Shown: positions 23,920 through 32,163 of the stretch, piece by piece | Numbering within the stretch: position 1 is the stretch's first letter | Layout of the letters: each line of letters opens with the position of its first letter | Origin: Tenggerimyces sp963762635 | GTDB lineage: Bacteria; Actinomycetota; Actinomycetes; Propionibacteriales; Actinopolymorphaceae | Direction of reading: 5' to 3' | DNA length: 64,000 nt | NCBI GenBank assembly: GCA_963762635.1 | Contig: CAVXLQ010000014.1 | Location: 116,419 to 180,418 of the forward strand | Position numbers and translations under genes: made by a program | The notes under the pieces: generated by a model | Seen by the model: only the letters and a program-made list of their open reading frames with translations | Told to the model about the DNA's origin: nothing | Database searches by the model: none

Positions 23920-25668
23920 GTGTCTGAACCCAAGATCGTGACCGTCGGAAGCACCGCCATCGAGGTCACGCGAGCCTCCGTCGAACTCGTCGAGGTCGAG
24001 CCCGGCGTCACCGAGCTGACGTTCTCCGTCGAGCCGGACAGCGCCGGCGACGGGACGTTCTCGCTGCTGTGGCGTACGCCGGCGGGCGACGCGGTCGCGT
24101 ACTGGCACCCGCACTCGGTGCATCGCTCGCTCGGCGTGGAGTGGACGCGGCCGCGCATCACGAACGCGCTGAAGTGGGCGCCGATCGGTGCCCTGCACGA
24201 CACGGCGGGCGGCAACGTCGAGACGTGGGCGCTGGACGAGGTCGTCGAGCCCGTGCATATCCAGGCCGGCGTGGAGGAGGAGACGTCGCGCTTCCTGCAC
24301 CGGGTGACGGTCGAGGGCATGGCGCCGGCCGAGGGTCCGTACGTGGTGCGGATGCGCGTCGACCAGCGTGCCGTGGCGTACTCCGACGCGCTGCACGACG
24401 TCGCGCAGTGGTGGCTGGCGTCGAGCGACGTGCCAGCGCTGCCGGTGCCGGATCTCGCGCTCGTGCCGGTGTACTCGACCTGGTACAGCTTCCACCAGCG
24501 GCTCGAGCCCGCCGCGGTGGCTCACCAGGCCTCGTTGGCGCGGGAGATCGGCTGCAACGTCCTGATCGTCGACGACGGCTGGATGACGACGGACGCGGCG
24601 CGTGGGTACGCGTTCACCGGCGACTGGCGGGTCGAGCCGTCGCGGCTCGGCGACCTCGCCGCGCAGGCCGCCTTGGCCGCGTCGGCCGGCGGCGGTTACC
24701 TGCTGTGGATCGCGCCGCCGTTCGTGGGCATGGAGAGCCAGGCCTGGGAACGATTCCAGGACAAGCTGCTGACGACGATCGAGCGGCTTCGCTGTGGTGT
24801 GCTCGACCCGCGCTACAAGGAGGTTCGCGACCATCTGGTGTCGACGTGCGTTTCCTTGGTGCGTGACTACAACCTGATCGGGTTGAAGATCGACTTCGTG
24901 GACACCTGGCCGCGTGAGGACGCGCCGCCGGCCGGGCCGGGCGCCGACCACGCGCGCGTCGAGGAGGCGGTGGACGCGTTCCTCGCCACGCTGACCGCGG
25001 AGCTGCGGGCCGTACGGCCGGACGTCCTGGTCGAGTTCAGGCAGAACTACATCGGGCCGCGGATGTGGCGGTACGCGAACCTGTTCCGCGCCGGCGACTG
25101 CCCGATGGACCGCGTCGACAACCGCGTCCGTACGGTCGACCTCCGGCTGCTCACGCCGGCGTCGGCGGTGCAGGCGGACATGCTGATGTGGGACCCGGCG
25201 TTGCCTGCGGAGGTGGCGGCCGAGCAGGTGTTGGCCGTGCTCTTCGCGGTGCCGCAGATCTCGGTGCTGCTGGACCAGGTGCCCGCCGACCACCTGGCGA
25301 TGATGCGCTTCTGGCTGGCGTTCGTCACCGAGCACCGGGACACCCTGTTCCGCGGGCGGATCGAGTCGCCGCGGCCGGACCTGCAGCACCCGTTGGTCCG
25401 GGCACACGGCTCTGGCACCACGATCGCGGCGGCGTACACGGACCTGGTGGTGACCGTTCGCCCGTCCGACCAGCCGGAGGTCTGGGTGGCGAACGCGACC
25501 GGCCGCGACGACCTCGTCGTCGAGGTCCTGCCCGACGCCCCCGTCGAACTGCTCGGCGCCCAGGACTGCCGCGGCAACGCCGTCGACCTCCCAGCCGGGG
25601 AGCTGACCCCCGGCCTCCACCGCCTCCCCATCCCCCGCAGCGGCCTCCTCCACCTCCGCCACCACTGA
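23920..25668 (+). CDS. Glycoside hydrolase family 36-like (alpha-galactosidase type)
   Basis: This 582-residue cytosolic glycosidase has a beta-rich N-terminal domain (SVHRSLGVEWTRPRI), then a (beta/alpha)8 barrel: LVPVYSTWYSFHQRL, CNVLIVDDGWMTTDAARGY, GDWRVEPSRLGDL. The likely nucleophile Asp is in IGLKIDFVDTW and the acid/base Asp region is FRAGDCPMDRVDNR. These fit GH36/melibiase-type alpha-galactosidases, but the protein is shorter than the ~700-residue classical members and lacks a signal peptide, so the substrate may be an imported oligosaccharide. The start is GTG 23920 (MSEPKIVTVGS). It stands after the LysR gene on the same strand; the palindrome-rich spacer follows. Confidence 0.83.
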   Translation: MSEPKIVTVGSTAIEVTRASVELVEVEPGVTELTFSVEPDSAGDGTFSLLWRTPAGDAVAYWHPHSVHRSLGVEWTRPRITNALKWAPIGALHDTAGGNVETWALDEVVEPVHIQAGVEEETSRFLHRVTVEGMAPAEGPYVVRMRVDQRAVAYSDALHDVAQWWLASSDVPALPVPDLALVPVYSTWYSFHQRLEPAAVAHQASLAREIGCNVLIVDDGWMTTDAARGYAFTGDWRVEPSRLGDLAAQAALAASAGGGYLLWIAPPFVGMESQAWERFQDKLLTTIERLRCGVLDPRYKEVRDHLVSTCVSLVRDYNLIGLKIDFVDTWPREDAPPAGPGADHARVEEAVDAFLATLTAELRAVRPDVLVEFRQNYIGPRMWRYANLFRAGDCPMDRVDNRVRTVDLRLLTPASAVQADMLMWDPALPAEVAAEQVLAVLFAVPQISVLLDQVPADHLAMMRFWLAFVTEHRDTLFRGRIESPRPDLQHPLVRAHGSGTTIAAAYTDLVVTVRPSDQPEVWVANATGRDDLVVEVLPDAPVELLGAQDCRGNAVDLPAGELTPGLHRLPIPRSGLLHLRHH

Positions 25669-25684
25669 CCGCGCGACTGCTGCT

Positions 25685-25757
25685 CGACTTCACCCACCCA
25701 ACCGGGCTCTCCAACGTGGCAAGCGGCTGCCAAACCCCGTCTCGATGGGTGAAGTCG
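25685..25757. repeat. Long inverted repeat, 12-bp arms
   Basis: CGACTTCACCCA (25685-25696) and TGGGTGAAGTCG (25746-25757) are exact inverted repeats enclosing 49 bases, which themselves contain TGGCA/TGCCA arms around 25717-25732. The structure sits 16 bp past the GH36-like stop and could serve as a terminator-like hairpin for that gene. It has no U-tract. Confidence 0.6.
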
Positions 25758-25857
25758 CGCGAGCTGTGGACAGTCGACGCAGCCCGAGCGGGTGGACCCA
25801 GCGCACGAGGGCGTGACCGTCCCCTCTCGCCGACCTCGCCGACCTCGCGGGTGCCGA

Positions 25858-25912
25858 GTGCGCGAGTTGTTGGACGGATGTCGGCCTAGATGCCGAGATC
25901 TGTCCAACAAGT
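25858..25912. repeat. 55-bp palindromic repeat, copy 1
   Basis: The unit runs from GTGCGCGAGTTGTTGGAC to TGTCCAACAAGT. Its outer arms TTGTTGGAC/GTCCAACAA and inner arms TCGGC/GCCGA around CTAGAT make a near-complete hairpin. A second copy begins 102 bp to the right. It has the look of a REP-type extragenic palindrome. Confidence 0.7.
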
Positions 25913-25959
25913 GCCCCGTCACCCGGATGCCACGCACCGCGCGCCGCGGTGGGATGCAA

Positions 25960-26014
25960 GTGCGCGAGTTGTTGGAGTGATCTCGGTCTAGATGGCGAGA
26001 TCTGTCCAACAAGT
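25960..26014. repeat. 55-bp palindromic repeat, copy 2
   Basis: This is the same length and layout as the copy at 25858, with compensating changes: the inner arms are CTCGGT/GGCGAG around CTAGAT and the outer arms are TTGTTGGA/TCCAACAA. Paired substitutions in the inner stem suggest that the fold, not the exact sequence, is maintained. It ends 31 bp before the start of the TrmH-like gene. Confidence 0.7.
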
Positions 26015-26045
26015 CGGGCGGCGGGGTGCCTGGCAGAGTGGGGGT

Positions 26046-26858
26046 GTGATCGTTCCTCTCGCCGATCTCGGCGACCCGCGGTTGGCGGACTATGCGCGGC
26101 TGCGGGATGTGGGGTTGAGGCGGAGTCTGGAGGCGGAGCACGGGCTGTTCATCGCCGAGGGGGAGAAGGTCATCCGCCGCGCGATCGCGGCGGGGTACGT
26201 GCCGCGCTCGTTCCTCATGGCCGAGCGCTGGCTCGACCAGCTCCGGGACCTCGTCGACCAGGCCGACGCGCCGGCGTTCGTGCTGCCGCAGGAGCAGGTC
26301 GAGGAGGTCGCCGGGTTCCCGATCCACCGCGGCGCGCTCGCGTCGATGCACCGCAGGCCGCTCGCCCCCGTCGAAGAGGTCACGGCGAAGGCAAGGCGCA
26401 TCCTCGTGCTCGAGGACATCGTCGACCACACCAACGTCGGCATCATCTTCCGCAGCGCCGCCGCGCTCGGGATCGACGCGGTCGTGCTCTCGCCGCGCTG
26501 TGCCGACCCGCTGTACCGGCGCGCGGTCAAGGTGTCTATGGGTGCCGTCTTCGCGCTCCCGTACGCCAGGCTGACCGACTGGTACGGCGGCCTCGCCGAT
26601 CTCCGCGCGGGAGGCTTCAAGCTGCTCGCCCTCACCCCGGCAGAGGACGCGACCGCGCTGGAAGAAGAGACGAACGACCGAGACCAGCGCTATGCCCTGC
26701 TGCTGGGCACGGAGGGTGACGGACTCAGCTCCCGCTGGCTCGAAGAGGCCGACAGAAGTGTCCGTATCCCGATGGCAGAGGGGATCGACTCTCTCAACGT
26801 GGCAGCGGCAGCGGCGGTTGCCTGCTACATCCTTGGCAACTTACGGACATCCGGCTGA
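26046..26858 (+). CDS. TrmH/SpoU-family RNA 2'-O-methyltransferase
   Basis: This 270-residue SAM-dependent methyltransferase of the knotted (SPOUT) fold has an N-terminal substrate domain with RSLEAEHGLFIAEGEKVIRRAI. The three SpoU motifs follow: motif 1 ILVLEDIVDHTNVGIIFRSAAALG, motif 2 YALLLGTEGDGLSSRWLEEA, motif 3 VRIPMAEGIDSLNVAAAAAVACY. The target is tRNA or 23S rRNA ribose; which one cannot be said. GTG 26046 is preferred, because an in-frame start at 25992 would lie inside the 55-bp palindromic repeat. No operon partner is evident, and a diguanylate cyclase follows after ~65 bp. Confidence 0.93.
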   Translation: MIVPLADLGDPRLADYARLRDVGLRRSLEAEHGLFIAEGEKVIRRAIAAGYVPRSFLMAERWLDQLRDLVDQADAPAFVLPQEQVEEVAGFPIHRGALASMHRRPLAPVEEVTAKARRILVLEDIVDHTNVGIIFRSAAALGIDAVVLSPRCADPLYRRAVKVSMGAVFALPYARLTDWYGGLADLRAGGFKLLALTPAEDATALEEETNDRDQRYALLLGTEGDGLSSRWLEEADRSVRIPMAEGIDSLNVAAAAAVACYILGNLRTSG

Positions 26859-26923
26859 CAATTACACCCCGTGTTCGCCGAACGTGGTTGAGAGGCTCTA
26901 AGCTCTGGGCAAAGTTCGCGCGC

Positions 26924-28207
26924 ATGGGGGATGGGCCGTCGGCTGGAGGCTGCGTGCCGCAGGACGCTTCTCAAGTGGGCGTAGAGACCCTACGCCAGCT
27001 GCACGGCGTGCTCACGGCAGTGGGGTCCGGGAACGATCCGGGCGCATCGCTTACCGAGCTCGCCCGGGCCGTCGCGGACGCCACCGGGTTCGGCACCGTC
27101 TCGGTACGGCTCGCCCAGGGCAGTGAGCTCGCGGTCGTCGCCGGCGTAGGCGACGGCGCGGTCTCGTTCGTCGCGCCGATGCGCTCGGCGACCGGCCAGC
27201 CGATCGGCGAGCTCGCCGTCGACGGGACGCCGACCGAAGAGCAGCGCCAGCTGCTCGAGATCGTCGCCGCGCAGCTCGGTCTGGCCCTGGCGCACCGGCA
27301 GGGCGCGCTCGAGCAACGCGACCAGGAGACGTTGCGCCTCGCGTTCGACAACGCCCCGGTCGGCATGAGCCTGATCAGCCTCGACCCCGTGCGCTCCGGC
27401 CGGATCGTCAAGGGCAACGAGGCCTTGGCACAGATGTTCGGGTACGGCCCCGGCGAGCTGGTCGGCCGGCACCTCTCCGAGCTGCTCGTGTCCGGCACCG
27501 AGGTGCCCGTGCTCGCTGCCGCGGCGGCCGGGACGATGGAGACGTACCGGTCCGAGTGCCGCTGCATCCGCCAGGACGGCACGTTCTTCTGGGCGCTGCT
27601 GCAGGTCGCCGCGCTCCCCGTTCCGGAGAACGGGCCCGCCCTGCTGCTCGCCCAGCTGGTCGACATCACCGCACGCAAGGAGAACGAACGCGAGCTCGTG
27701 CACCGCGCCGAACACGACCCGCTGACCGGGCTCGTCAACCGCACCGCGGTCTGCACGCGCCTGGAAGAGGTCATCGCGACGTCGCGGCACGACGACCACC
27801 CTGGCGCCGTGCTGTTCTGCGACCTGGACCAGTTCAAGCAGGTCAACGACCAGCACGGGCACCTGATCGGCGACGAGGTGCTGGCGACGGTCGCCCGCCG
27901 GATCGCCGCGACCGTACGGCGGTCGGACACGGTCGGCAGGTACGGCGGCGACGAGTTCCTCGTAGTCGTGCCGGAGATCTCGTTCGACCAGGCGCAGGAC
28001 ATGGCCGACCGGCTGGTCCGGGCGATCGACGAGCCGATCATCGTCGGCGGTGCGACCTGCCGCATCGGCGCGAGCGTGGGCGTCGTCGTCCTGTCCGACG
28101 TCGGGTCGGCGAACCAGGTGCTCGCGCAGGCCGACGAGGCGATGTACGGCGCGAAGCGGATCGCCGACGAGCGCTACCTCGTTCGGCACCTACGCAAGAC
28201 TCAGTAG
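26924..28207 (+). CDS. GAF/PAS-domain diguanylate cyclase (GGDEF)
   Basis: This predicted cytosolic c-di-GMP synthase of 427 residues has a GAF-like sensor at ~25-125 (SLTELARAVADATGFGTVSVRLA), a PAS domain at ~135-255 (LAFDNAPVGMSLISLD ... FGYGPGELVGRHLSELL ... DITARKENERELVHRAEHD), and a GGDEF domain starting DPLTGLVNRTAV. The catalytic GGDEF is intact at 341-345, and the product-inhibition motif RxxD (RRSD) stands at the usual five-residue distance before it. There is no EAL domain. The start is uncertain: ATG 26924 lacks a ribosome site, while GTG 26954 has GGAGG 4 bases upstream. Its 3' end overlaps treY. Confidence 0.9.
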   Translation: MGDGPSAGGCVPQDASQVGVETLRQLHGVLTAVGSGNDPGASLTELARAVADATGFGTVSVRLAQGSELAVVAGVGDGAVSFVAPMRSATGQPIGELAVDGTPTEEQRQLLEIVAAQLGLALAHRQGALEQRDQETLRLAFDNAPVGMSLISLDPVRSGRIVKGNEALAQMFGYGPGELVGRHLSELLVSGTEVPVLAAAAAGTMETYRSECRCIRQDGTFFWALLQVAALPVPENGPALLLAQLVDITARKENERELVHRAEHDPLTGLVNRTAVCTRLEEVIATSRHDDHPGAVLFCDLDQFKQVNDQHGHLIGDEVLATVARRIAATVRRSDTVGRYGGDEFLVVVPEISFDQAQDMADRLVRAIDEPIIVGGATCRIGASVGVVVLSDVGSANQVLAQADEAMYGAKRIADERYLVRHLRKTQ

Positions 28208-30592
28208 CGCGACCGGGAGCTGGTCGAGCAGGGTGGCGAGCGAGACGTCGCCGCCGTCGTACGTGGAGCCGGTGAGCTCGTCGGTCCACGTTCCGGGCGG
28301 CAGCGTGACGGTCGCGTCGCCCCAGCCGCCGGTGCGTTCGAGGCCCTTCGGCAGCCGGGTGGTGACGGTCGCGACCTGGCCGCCGCGCAGGAACGCGAAC
28401 GCGTGCGGGCCGCTCGCTTCCAGCGGCTCGTACGCGCCGGCGAAAGCCGACGGGCGGTCGCGCCGGCACCGCAGCGCGCGCGAGACCACAAGCAGCTTCT
28501 CCTCGTCCAGCGTCGCCGGTGCCTTGCCCGCGTCCAGCTGCTCGAGCAGTTCGCGCCGACTGGTGTAGTCGACGAGACGCCGGTTGTCCGGGTCCACCAG
28601 CGCGAGGAACGCGAGCTCGCTGCCCTGGTAGGTGTCCGGCACGCCCGGGCAGGTCAGCTGCACGAGCTTCTGGCCGAGCACGACGCAGCGCTCCGCCGGG
28701 CGGAGCCGCTCGACGAAGCGCTCGATCTTCCGCAGCAGGCTCGAGTCGCCGCGGACCGACTCGGCGAACGAGCGCACGGCGTCGTCGTACGCCGGCTCCG
28801 GCTGCGTCCACGACGTGTGCAGCTTGGCCTCGCGGGTCGCCTTCGCGAGGAACTCGGTCAGCCGGTCGAGGTCGACCGGCCACGCGCCGACGAGCACCTG
28901 CCAGAGCAGGTACTCCGTCGCGGCGTCGAGCGCGGCGGGTCGGTAGGGCGCGCTCGCCGCTCGCCAGGTCGCGACCGCCGTACCCCACTCGTCGGGCCGC
29001 TCGGTCAACGTGATCAGCCGGGCGCGGACATCCTCGGACCGCTTGGTGTCGTGCGTCGAGAGCGTGGTCATGCTGGCGTTCGGCGCCTCGCCTGCCCAGT
29101 GGTGGAAGTCGCTCGGGCTGAGCCCGAAGCGGTCGGCTGGGCTGCCGACCTCGCAGAGCGCGGCGAGCGGGTACCAGCGGTAGAACGCGGTGTCCTCGAT
29201 GCCCTTCGCCTGCACGGGTCCGGTGGTCTGCTGGAACCGTACGCAGAACTCCCGATGCCGCGGGTCGTCGGCACGTTCGCCGAGCGCGAGCTGGGTGAGA
29301 AGCACGATCTCGTCCTCGAGGTCGGGCTCGGCCGTTCGTGCCCGCTCAGCCGCACGGTGGAGGGCCGTTTTCGCTTCTGTGGTTGGAGTTTCGCCAGGTC
29401 GTACGTACGCGCGGTAGATGTCGAACGCGACGAGCAGCTCGGTGAGCGCCGCTGTCAGCCGCCGCCGGGTGTAGTCGCGGACCTCGATGTCGTCGACGCC
29501 CATCGCGATGACGAGCTCGACGAGGCGTACGACCTCGGCGGCGAGCACTTCCTCGACGACGTGTCGTTTCGCCTTTTGTGCAACGGGAAGCAGCTCGGCA
29601 GGCTGTCCGGTCACGTGGCGCCAGAGGCGGAGCAGCGGGTCGGCGCCGTTCTGGTCGACGAAGACGCCCTGGATGCGCCAGAGCGTGTCGTACCCACTCG
29701 TTCCGGCACATCGCCAGTCGGCGGGGAGTCGTTCGTCGGCCTCGAGGATCTTCTCGGCGACGACCCACGCGTCGTTCGTCGCGTCCGCGAGGTGCGCGAG
29801 GTAGCCGGCCGGGTCGGCGAGGCCGTCGGGGTGGTCGATCCGGAAACCGTCAGCCTTGCCCTCCGCGTGCAGCTGCAACAGCAGGTCGTGGCTCGCGGCG
29901 AAGACCTCGGGCTCCTCCATCCGTACGGCGGCGAGGGTGTCGACGTCGAAGAACCTGCGGTAGTTGAGCTCCTCGTCGGCGACGCGCCAGTACGCGAGCC
30001 GGTAGTACTGCTGGTCGAGCAGCTCGGCGATGGGGAGGTCCTCGGTGCCGGGGCGGATCGGGAACACGTGCTCGTAGTAGCGCAGCACGGGCTCGCCGTC
30101 GTGCTCGTCCTTCGTCAGCTCGTCGCGCTCGAGGCAGCGACCGATGCGATCGCCGAGCACCGGCATGAGGATCGCGCCGTGTCCGGTCTCGGCCTGGTGC
30201 GACCAGTCGACGTCGAACCAGCGCGCGAACGGGCTCGCGGGTCCGTCCCTCAGGACCGCCCACAGCTTGGCGTTGAGGTACGCGGGCGTGGGGACGGCCA
30301 TGTGGTTGGGGACGACGTCGAGCACGATGCCGAGCCCGTGCTCGCGGGCCTGTCGGACGAGCACGTCGTACTTGTCCTGGCCGCCGAGCGCGTCGGAGAG
30401 TCGTGTGTGGTCGATGACGTCGTACCCGTGCGTCGAGCCGGGCGCGGCCTGCAGGACGGGGGAGAGGTAGAGGTGGCTGATGCCGAGTTTGGCCAGGTAC
30501 GGGATCGTTTCCGCCACCGCGGCGAAGTCGTACTCGGACCGGAGCTGAAGCCGGTAGGTCGACTGGACATGCGTGTACTCCCCGGCGGCCAT
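28190..30592 (-). CDS. treY: Maltooligosyltrehalose synthase
   Basis: This GH13 enzyme of ~800 residues converts the reducing end of maltooligosaccharides to a trehalosyl unit. It begins STYRLQLRSEYDFAAVAETIPYLAKLGISHLYLSPVLQAAPGSTHGYDVIDHTRL. It contains VLDVVPNHMAVP, the barrel motif DGFRIDHPDGLADP, a catalytic-region VAEKILEADERLP, and PVQAKGIEDTAFYRWYPL, all TreY signatures. ATG 30592 is chosen from alignment-like reasoning; the frame is open 13 codons further. TreZ, the partner that releases trehalose, is encoded 23 kb away and is frameshifted here, and treX is not in the window. The gene ends 18 bp inside the convergent GGDEF gene. Confidence 0.94.
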   Translation of the reverse strand: MAAGEYTHVQSTYRLQLRSEYDFAAVAETIPYLAKLGISHLYLSPVLQAAPGSTHGYDVIDHTRLSDALGGQDKYDVLVRQAREHGLGIVLDVVPNHMAVPTPAYLNAKLWAVLRDGPASPFARWFDVDWSHQAETGHGAILMPVLGDRIGRCLERDELTKDEHDGEPVLRYYEHVFPIRPGTEDLPIAELLDQQYYRLAYWRVADEELNYRRFFDVDTLAAVRMEEPEVFAASHDLLLQLHAEGKADGFRIDHPDGLADPAGYLAHLADATNDAWVVAEKILEADERLPADWRCAGTSGYDTLWRIQGVFVDQNGADPLLRLWRHVTGQPAELLPVAQKAKRHVVEEVLAAEVVRLVELVIAMGVDDIEVRDYTRRRLTAALTELLVAFDIYRAYVRPGETPTTEAKTALHRAAERARTAEPDLEDEIVLLTQLALGERADDPRHREFCVRFQQTTGPVQAKGIEDTAFYRWYPLAALCEVGSPADRFGLSPSDFHHWAGEAPNASMTTLSTHDTKRSEDVRARLITLTERPDEWGTAVATWRAASAPYRPAALDAATEYLLWQVLVGAWPVDLDRLTEFLAKATREAKLHTSWTQPEPAYDDAVRSFAESVRGDSSLLRKIERFVERLRPAERCVVLGQKLVQLTCPGVPDTYQGSELAFLALVDPDNRRLVDYTSRRELLEQLDAGKAPATLDEEKLLVVSRALRCRRDRPSAFAGAYEPLEASGPHAFAFLRGGQVATVTTRLPKGLERTGGWGDATVTLPPGTWTDELTGSTYDGGDVSLATLLDQLPVALLSLA

Positions 30593-30629
30593 GCCATCAC
30601 CGTATCGGTGCCTGCCTAGAATCGATCCC

Positions 30630-31288
30630 ATGCCGCCGACGCATCCGCACGAGGAGACCGCCGCCTTCGGTGCGGAGTCGGTGGCGAGTGGCGACGCGAC
30701 CGGATGGTTCGAGCGGCTGTACGCGTCGGCGGCTTCGGGCGAGGCCGAAATGCCCTGGAACAGGACGGCGCCGAACCCGCTGCTCGCTTCGTAGGCAGCG
30801 TCGCGTCAATGTCCGGTTGACGGCCGCGCGGTGATCGTCGGTTGCGGCCTCGGTGCGGACGCGGAGTTCATCGCTGCCTGGGGCTACTCGACGCTGGCGT
30901 TCGACATCGCGCCGACCGCGGTCGAGCTGGCCCGTTCGCGCTTCCCGTCGTCCGCGGTGTCGTACGTGCCGGGCGACCTGCTCGCGCTGCCCGACGAGTG
31001 GGTCGGGCGTTCGACCTCGTGTACGAGTGCAACACCGTGCAGTCCCTGCCGGACCCGCTGAAGTCCCAGGCGATCCCCGCGGTGTCCTCGCTGGCGGCTC
31101 CGGGCGGCACGTTGCTCGTGCTGGCCGCGGTGCACGCCGACGACGAGCCCGGCCCGCCGTGGCCGCTCTCGCGTGCCGAGATCGACGCGTTCGGGGTCGA
31201 CGGTGTGGAGGCGGTCCTGGTGGAGGAGCTGGCGGACCCGAACGACTCGTCGACAAGCCGGTGGCGCGCGGAGTTCAGGCGTCCGTAG
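30630..31288 (+). pseudogene. SAM-dependent methyltransferase with nonsense codon and frameshift
   Basis: The reading is MPPTHPHEETAAFG ... MPWNRTAPNPLLAS, then TAG at 30792-30794, then in the same frame AASRQCPVDGRAVIVGCGLGADAEFIAAWGY, a class I methyltransferase glycine loop. Tyr, Asp and Pro blocks follow up to LPDEWVG. Near 31010 the frame shifts and continues AFDLVYECNTVQSLPDPLK ... PPWPLSRAEIDAFG ... SSTSRWRAEFRRP. It looks like a thiopurine-methyltransferase-like enzyme of ~218 residues with a Trp-to-stop type change (TAG where W would fit) and one base missing from a G run. Two independent lesions make true decay likely. The gene is divergent from treY by 37 bp. Confidence 0.78.
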
Positions 31289-32108
31289 CGATCGTCGACC
31301 AGACCGAGTCGAACCACGCGGTGGTCTGTTCGACGAACGCGTCCCCGGGTCCGAAGACGGTCGTGTCCCACCCGGACGGATGGTGCAGCTCGACCGACTT
31401 GCCGCCGGCCTCCATGGCGTGCGGCGCGACCGGGTAGAAGCCGAACATCGCCCGCTCGGCGTTCAGCAGGTACGCCTTGAACGTCGGTCCCAACGAGTGC
31501 AGCCGTACGTCCACCGACGCCGACGGGACCAGTCCGGACAGCGACGACACCGCTTCGTCCAACACCCCCAACGACCGCTTCGCCAGCCGCAGCAGGCCCG
31601 GTCGCACGGCCCGCGTGCTCTCCGCCGGGTCGACCGGTCGCGGGAAACCCACCGGCGCGGACGGATCGACCAGCAGCAGTCGCAGCCGGAACGACTTCGC
31701 CGACGCCTGCCCGGAGCGCAGCACGTCGAGGGCGCGTGGCAGTACGTTCGACAGCGTCTCCGCCCGCCAGCCGGCGTAGTCGATCGTCACGTGCGGGCGG
31801 TCGAACGCCGAACGCAGGAACTCCTCGAGGTCGTGCTCGGTGCCGCGCCGCGTACGGACGAACACGCCGCTGCCCTGACGGCTGACGATCAGCCCCTCGC
31901 GGTCGAGGATCCGCAGCGCCGACTTCACCGTCTCCCGCGCCACCCCGAAGCGTTCGCACAACGCGTGCTGGGACGGCAGCCGATCGCCCGCGCGCAGCCG
32001 ATCGAGCAGGATCGCCGCCCGGAGCGAGTTCGCGATCTGCTGCGAAGGCGTGCGCGGGTCGTCCGGATCCAGGTCGAACAACTCGTCGGCGCCGATCGTC
32101 ACGTTCAC
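31275..32108 (-). CDS. GntR-family transcriptional regulator
   Basis: This 277-residue regulator has the winged helix at residues ~17-85 (TPSQQIANSLRAAILLDRLRAGDRLPSQHALCERFGVARETVKSALRILDREGLIVSRQGSGVFVRT). A C-terminal effector region of ~190 residues follows that does not match the common FCD or UTRA domains clearly; it includes FRLRLLLVDPSAPVGFPRPVDP and FGFYPVAPHAMEAGGKSVELHHPSGWD. It is divergent from an MFS exporter with a strong palindrome between them, implying that it represses or activates that gene. Its first base lies 55 bp from the MFS start. The 3' end overlaps the methyltransferase pseudogene. Confidence 0.87.
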   Translation of the reverse strand: MNVTIGADELFDLDPDDPRTPSQQIANSLRAAILLDRLRAGDRLPSQHALCERFGVARETVKSALRILDREGLIVSRQGSGVFVRTRRGTEHDLEEFLRSAFDRPHVTIDYAGWRAETLSNVLPRALDVLRSGQASAKSFRLRLLLVDPSAPVGFPRPVDPAESTRAVRPGLLRLAKRSLGVLDEAVSSLSGLVPSASVDVRLHSLGPTFKAYLLNAERAMFGFYPVAPHAMEAGGKSVELHHPSGWDTTVFGPGDAFVEQTTAWFDSVWSTIATDA

Positions 32109-32124
32109 CTTCCACAGAATCTGA

Positions 32125-32143
32125 CTTGACTTGGCTAGTCAAG
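32125..32143. promoter_or_regulatory. GntR-type operator in gntR/MFS divergent promoter
   Basis: CTTGACTTGGCTAGTCAAG is a 19-bp palindrome (arms CTTGACT and AGTCAAG, spacer TGGCT) midway between the GntR start (32108) and the MFS start (32164). An overlapping dyad TGGCT/AGCCA covers 32132-32146. Position and symmetry suggest an operator for the adjacent regulator. Confidence 0.75.
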
Positions 32144-32163
32144 CCAGACAAGTATCGTCGCTC

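Larger units (their letters stand above)
25669..26045. other. 377-bp gene-free spacer packed with palindromes
   Basis: No credible coding sequence is present. The stretch contains a 73-bp inverted repeat (25685-25757) and two copies of a 55-bp palindromic unit (25858-25912, 25960-26014), listed separately. The remainder is unremarkable GC-rich sequence. The GH36-like gene ends just before it and the TrmH-like gene starts at its right edge. Confidence 0.75.

Noticed and set aside
25992..26045. Earlier start of the TrmH-like gene
   Set aside because: It would place the N-terminus inside the 55-bp palindromic repeat; GTG 26046 matches the expected protein start.
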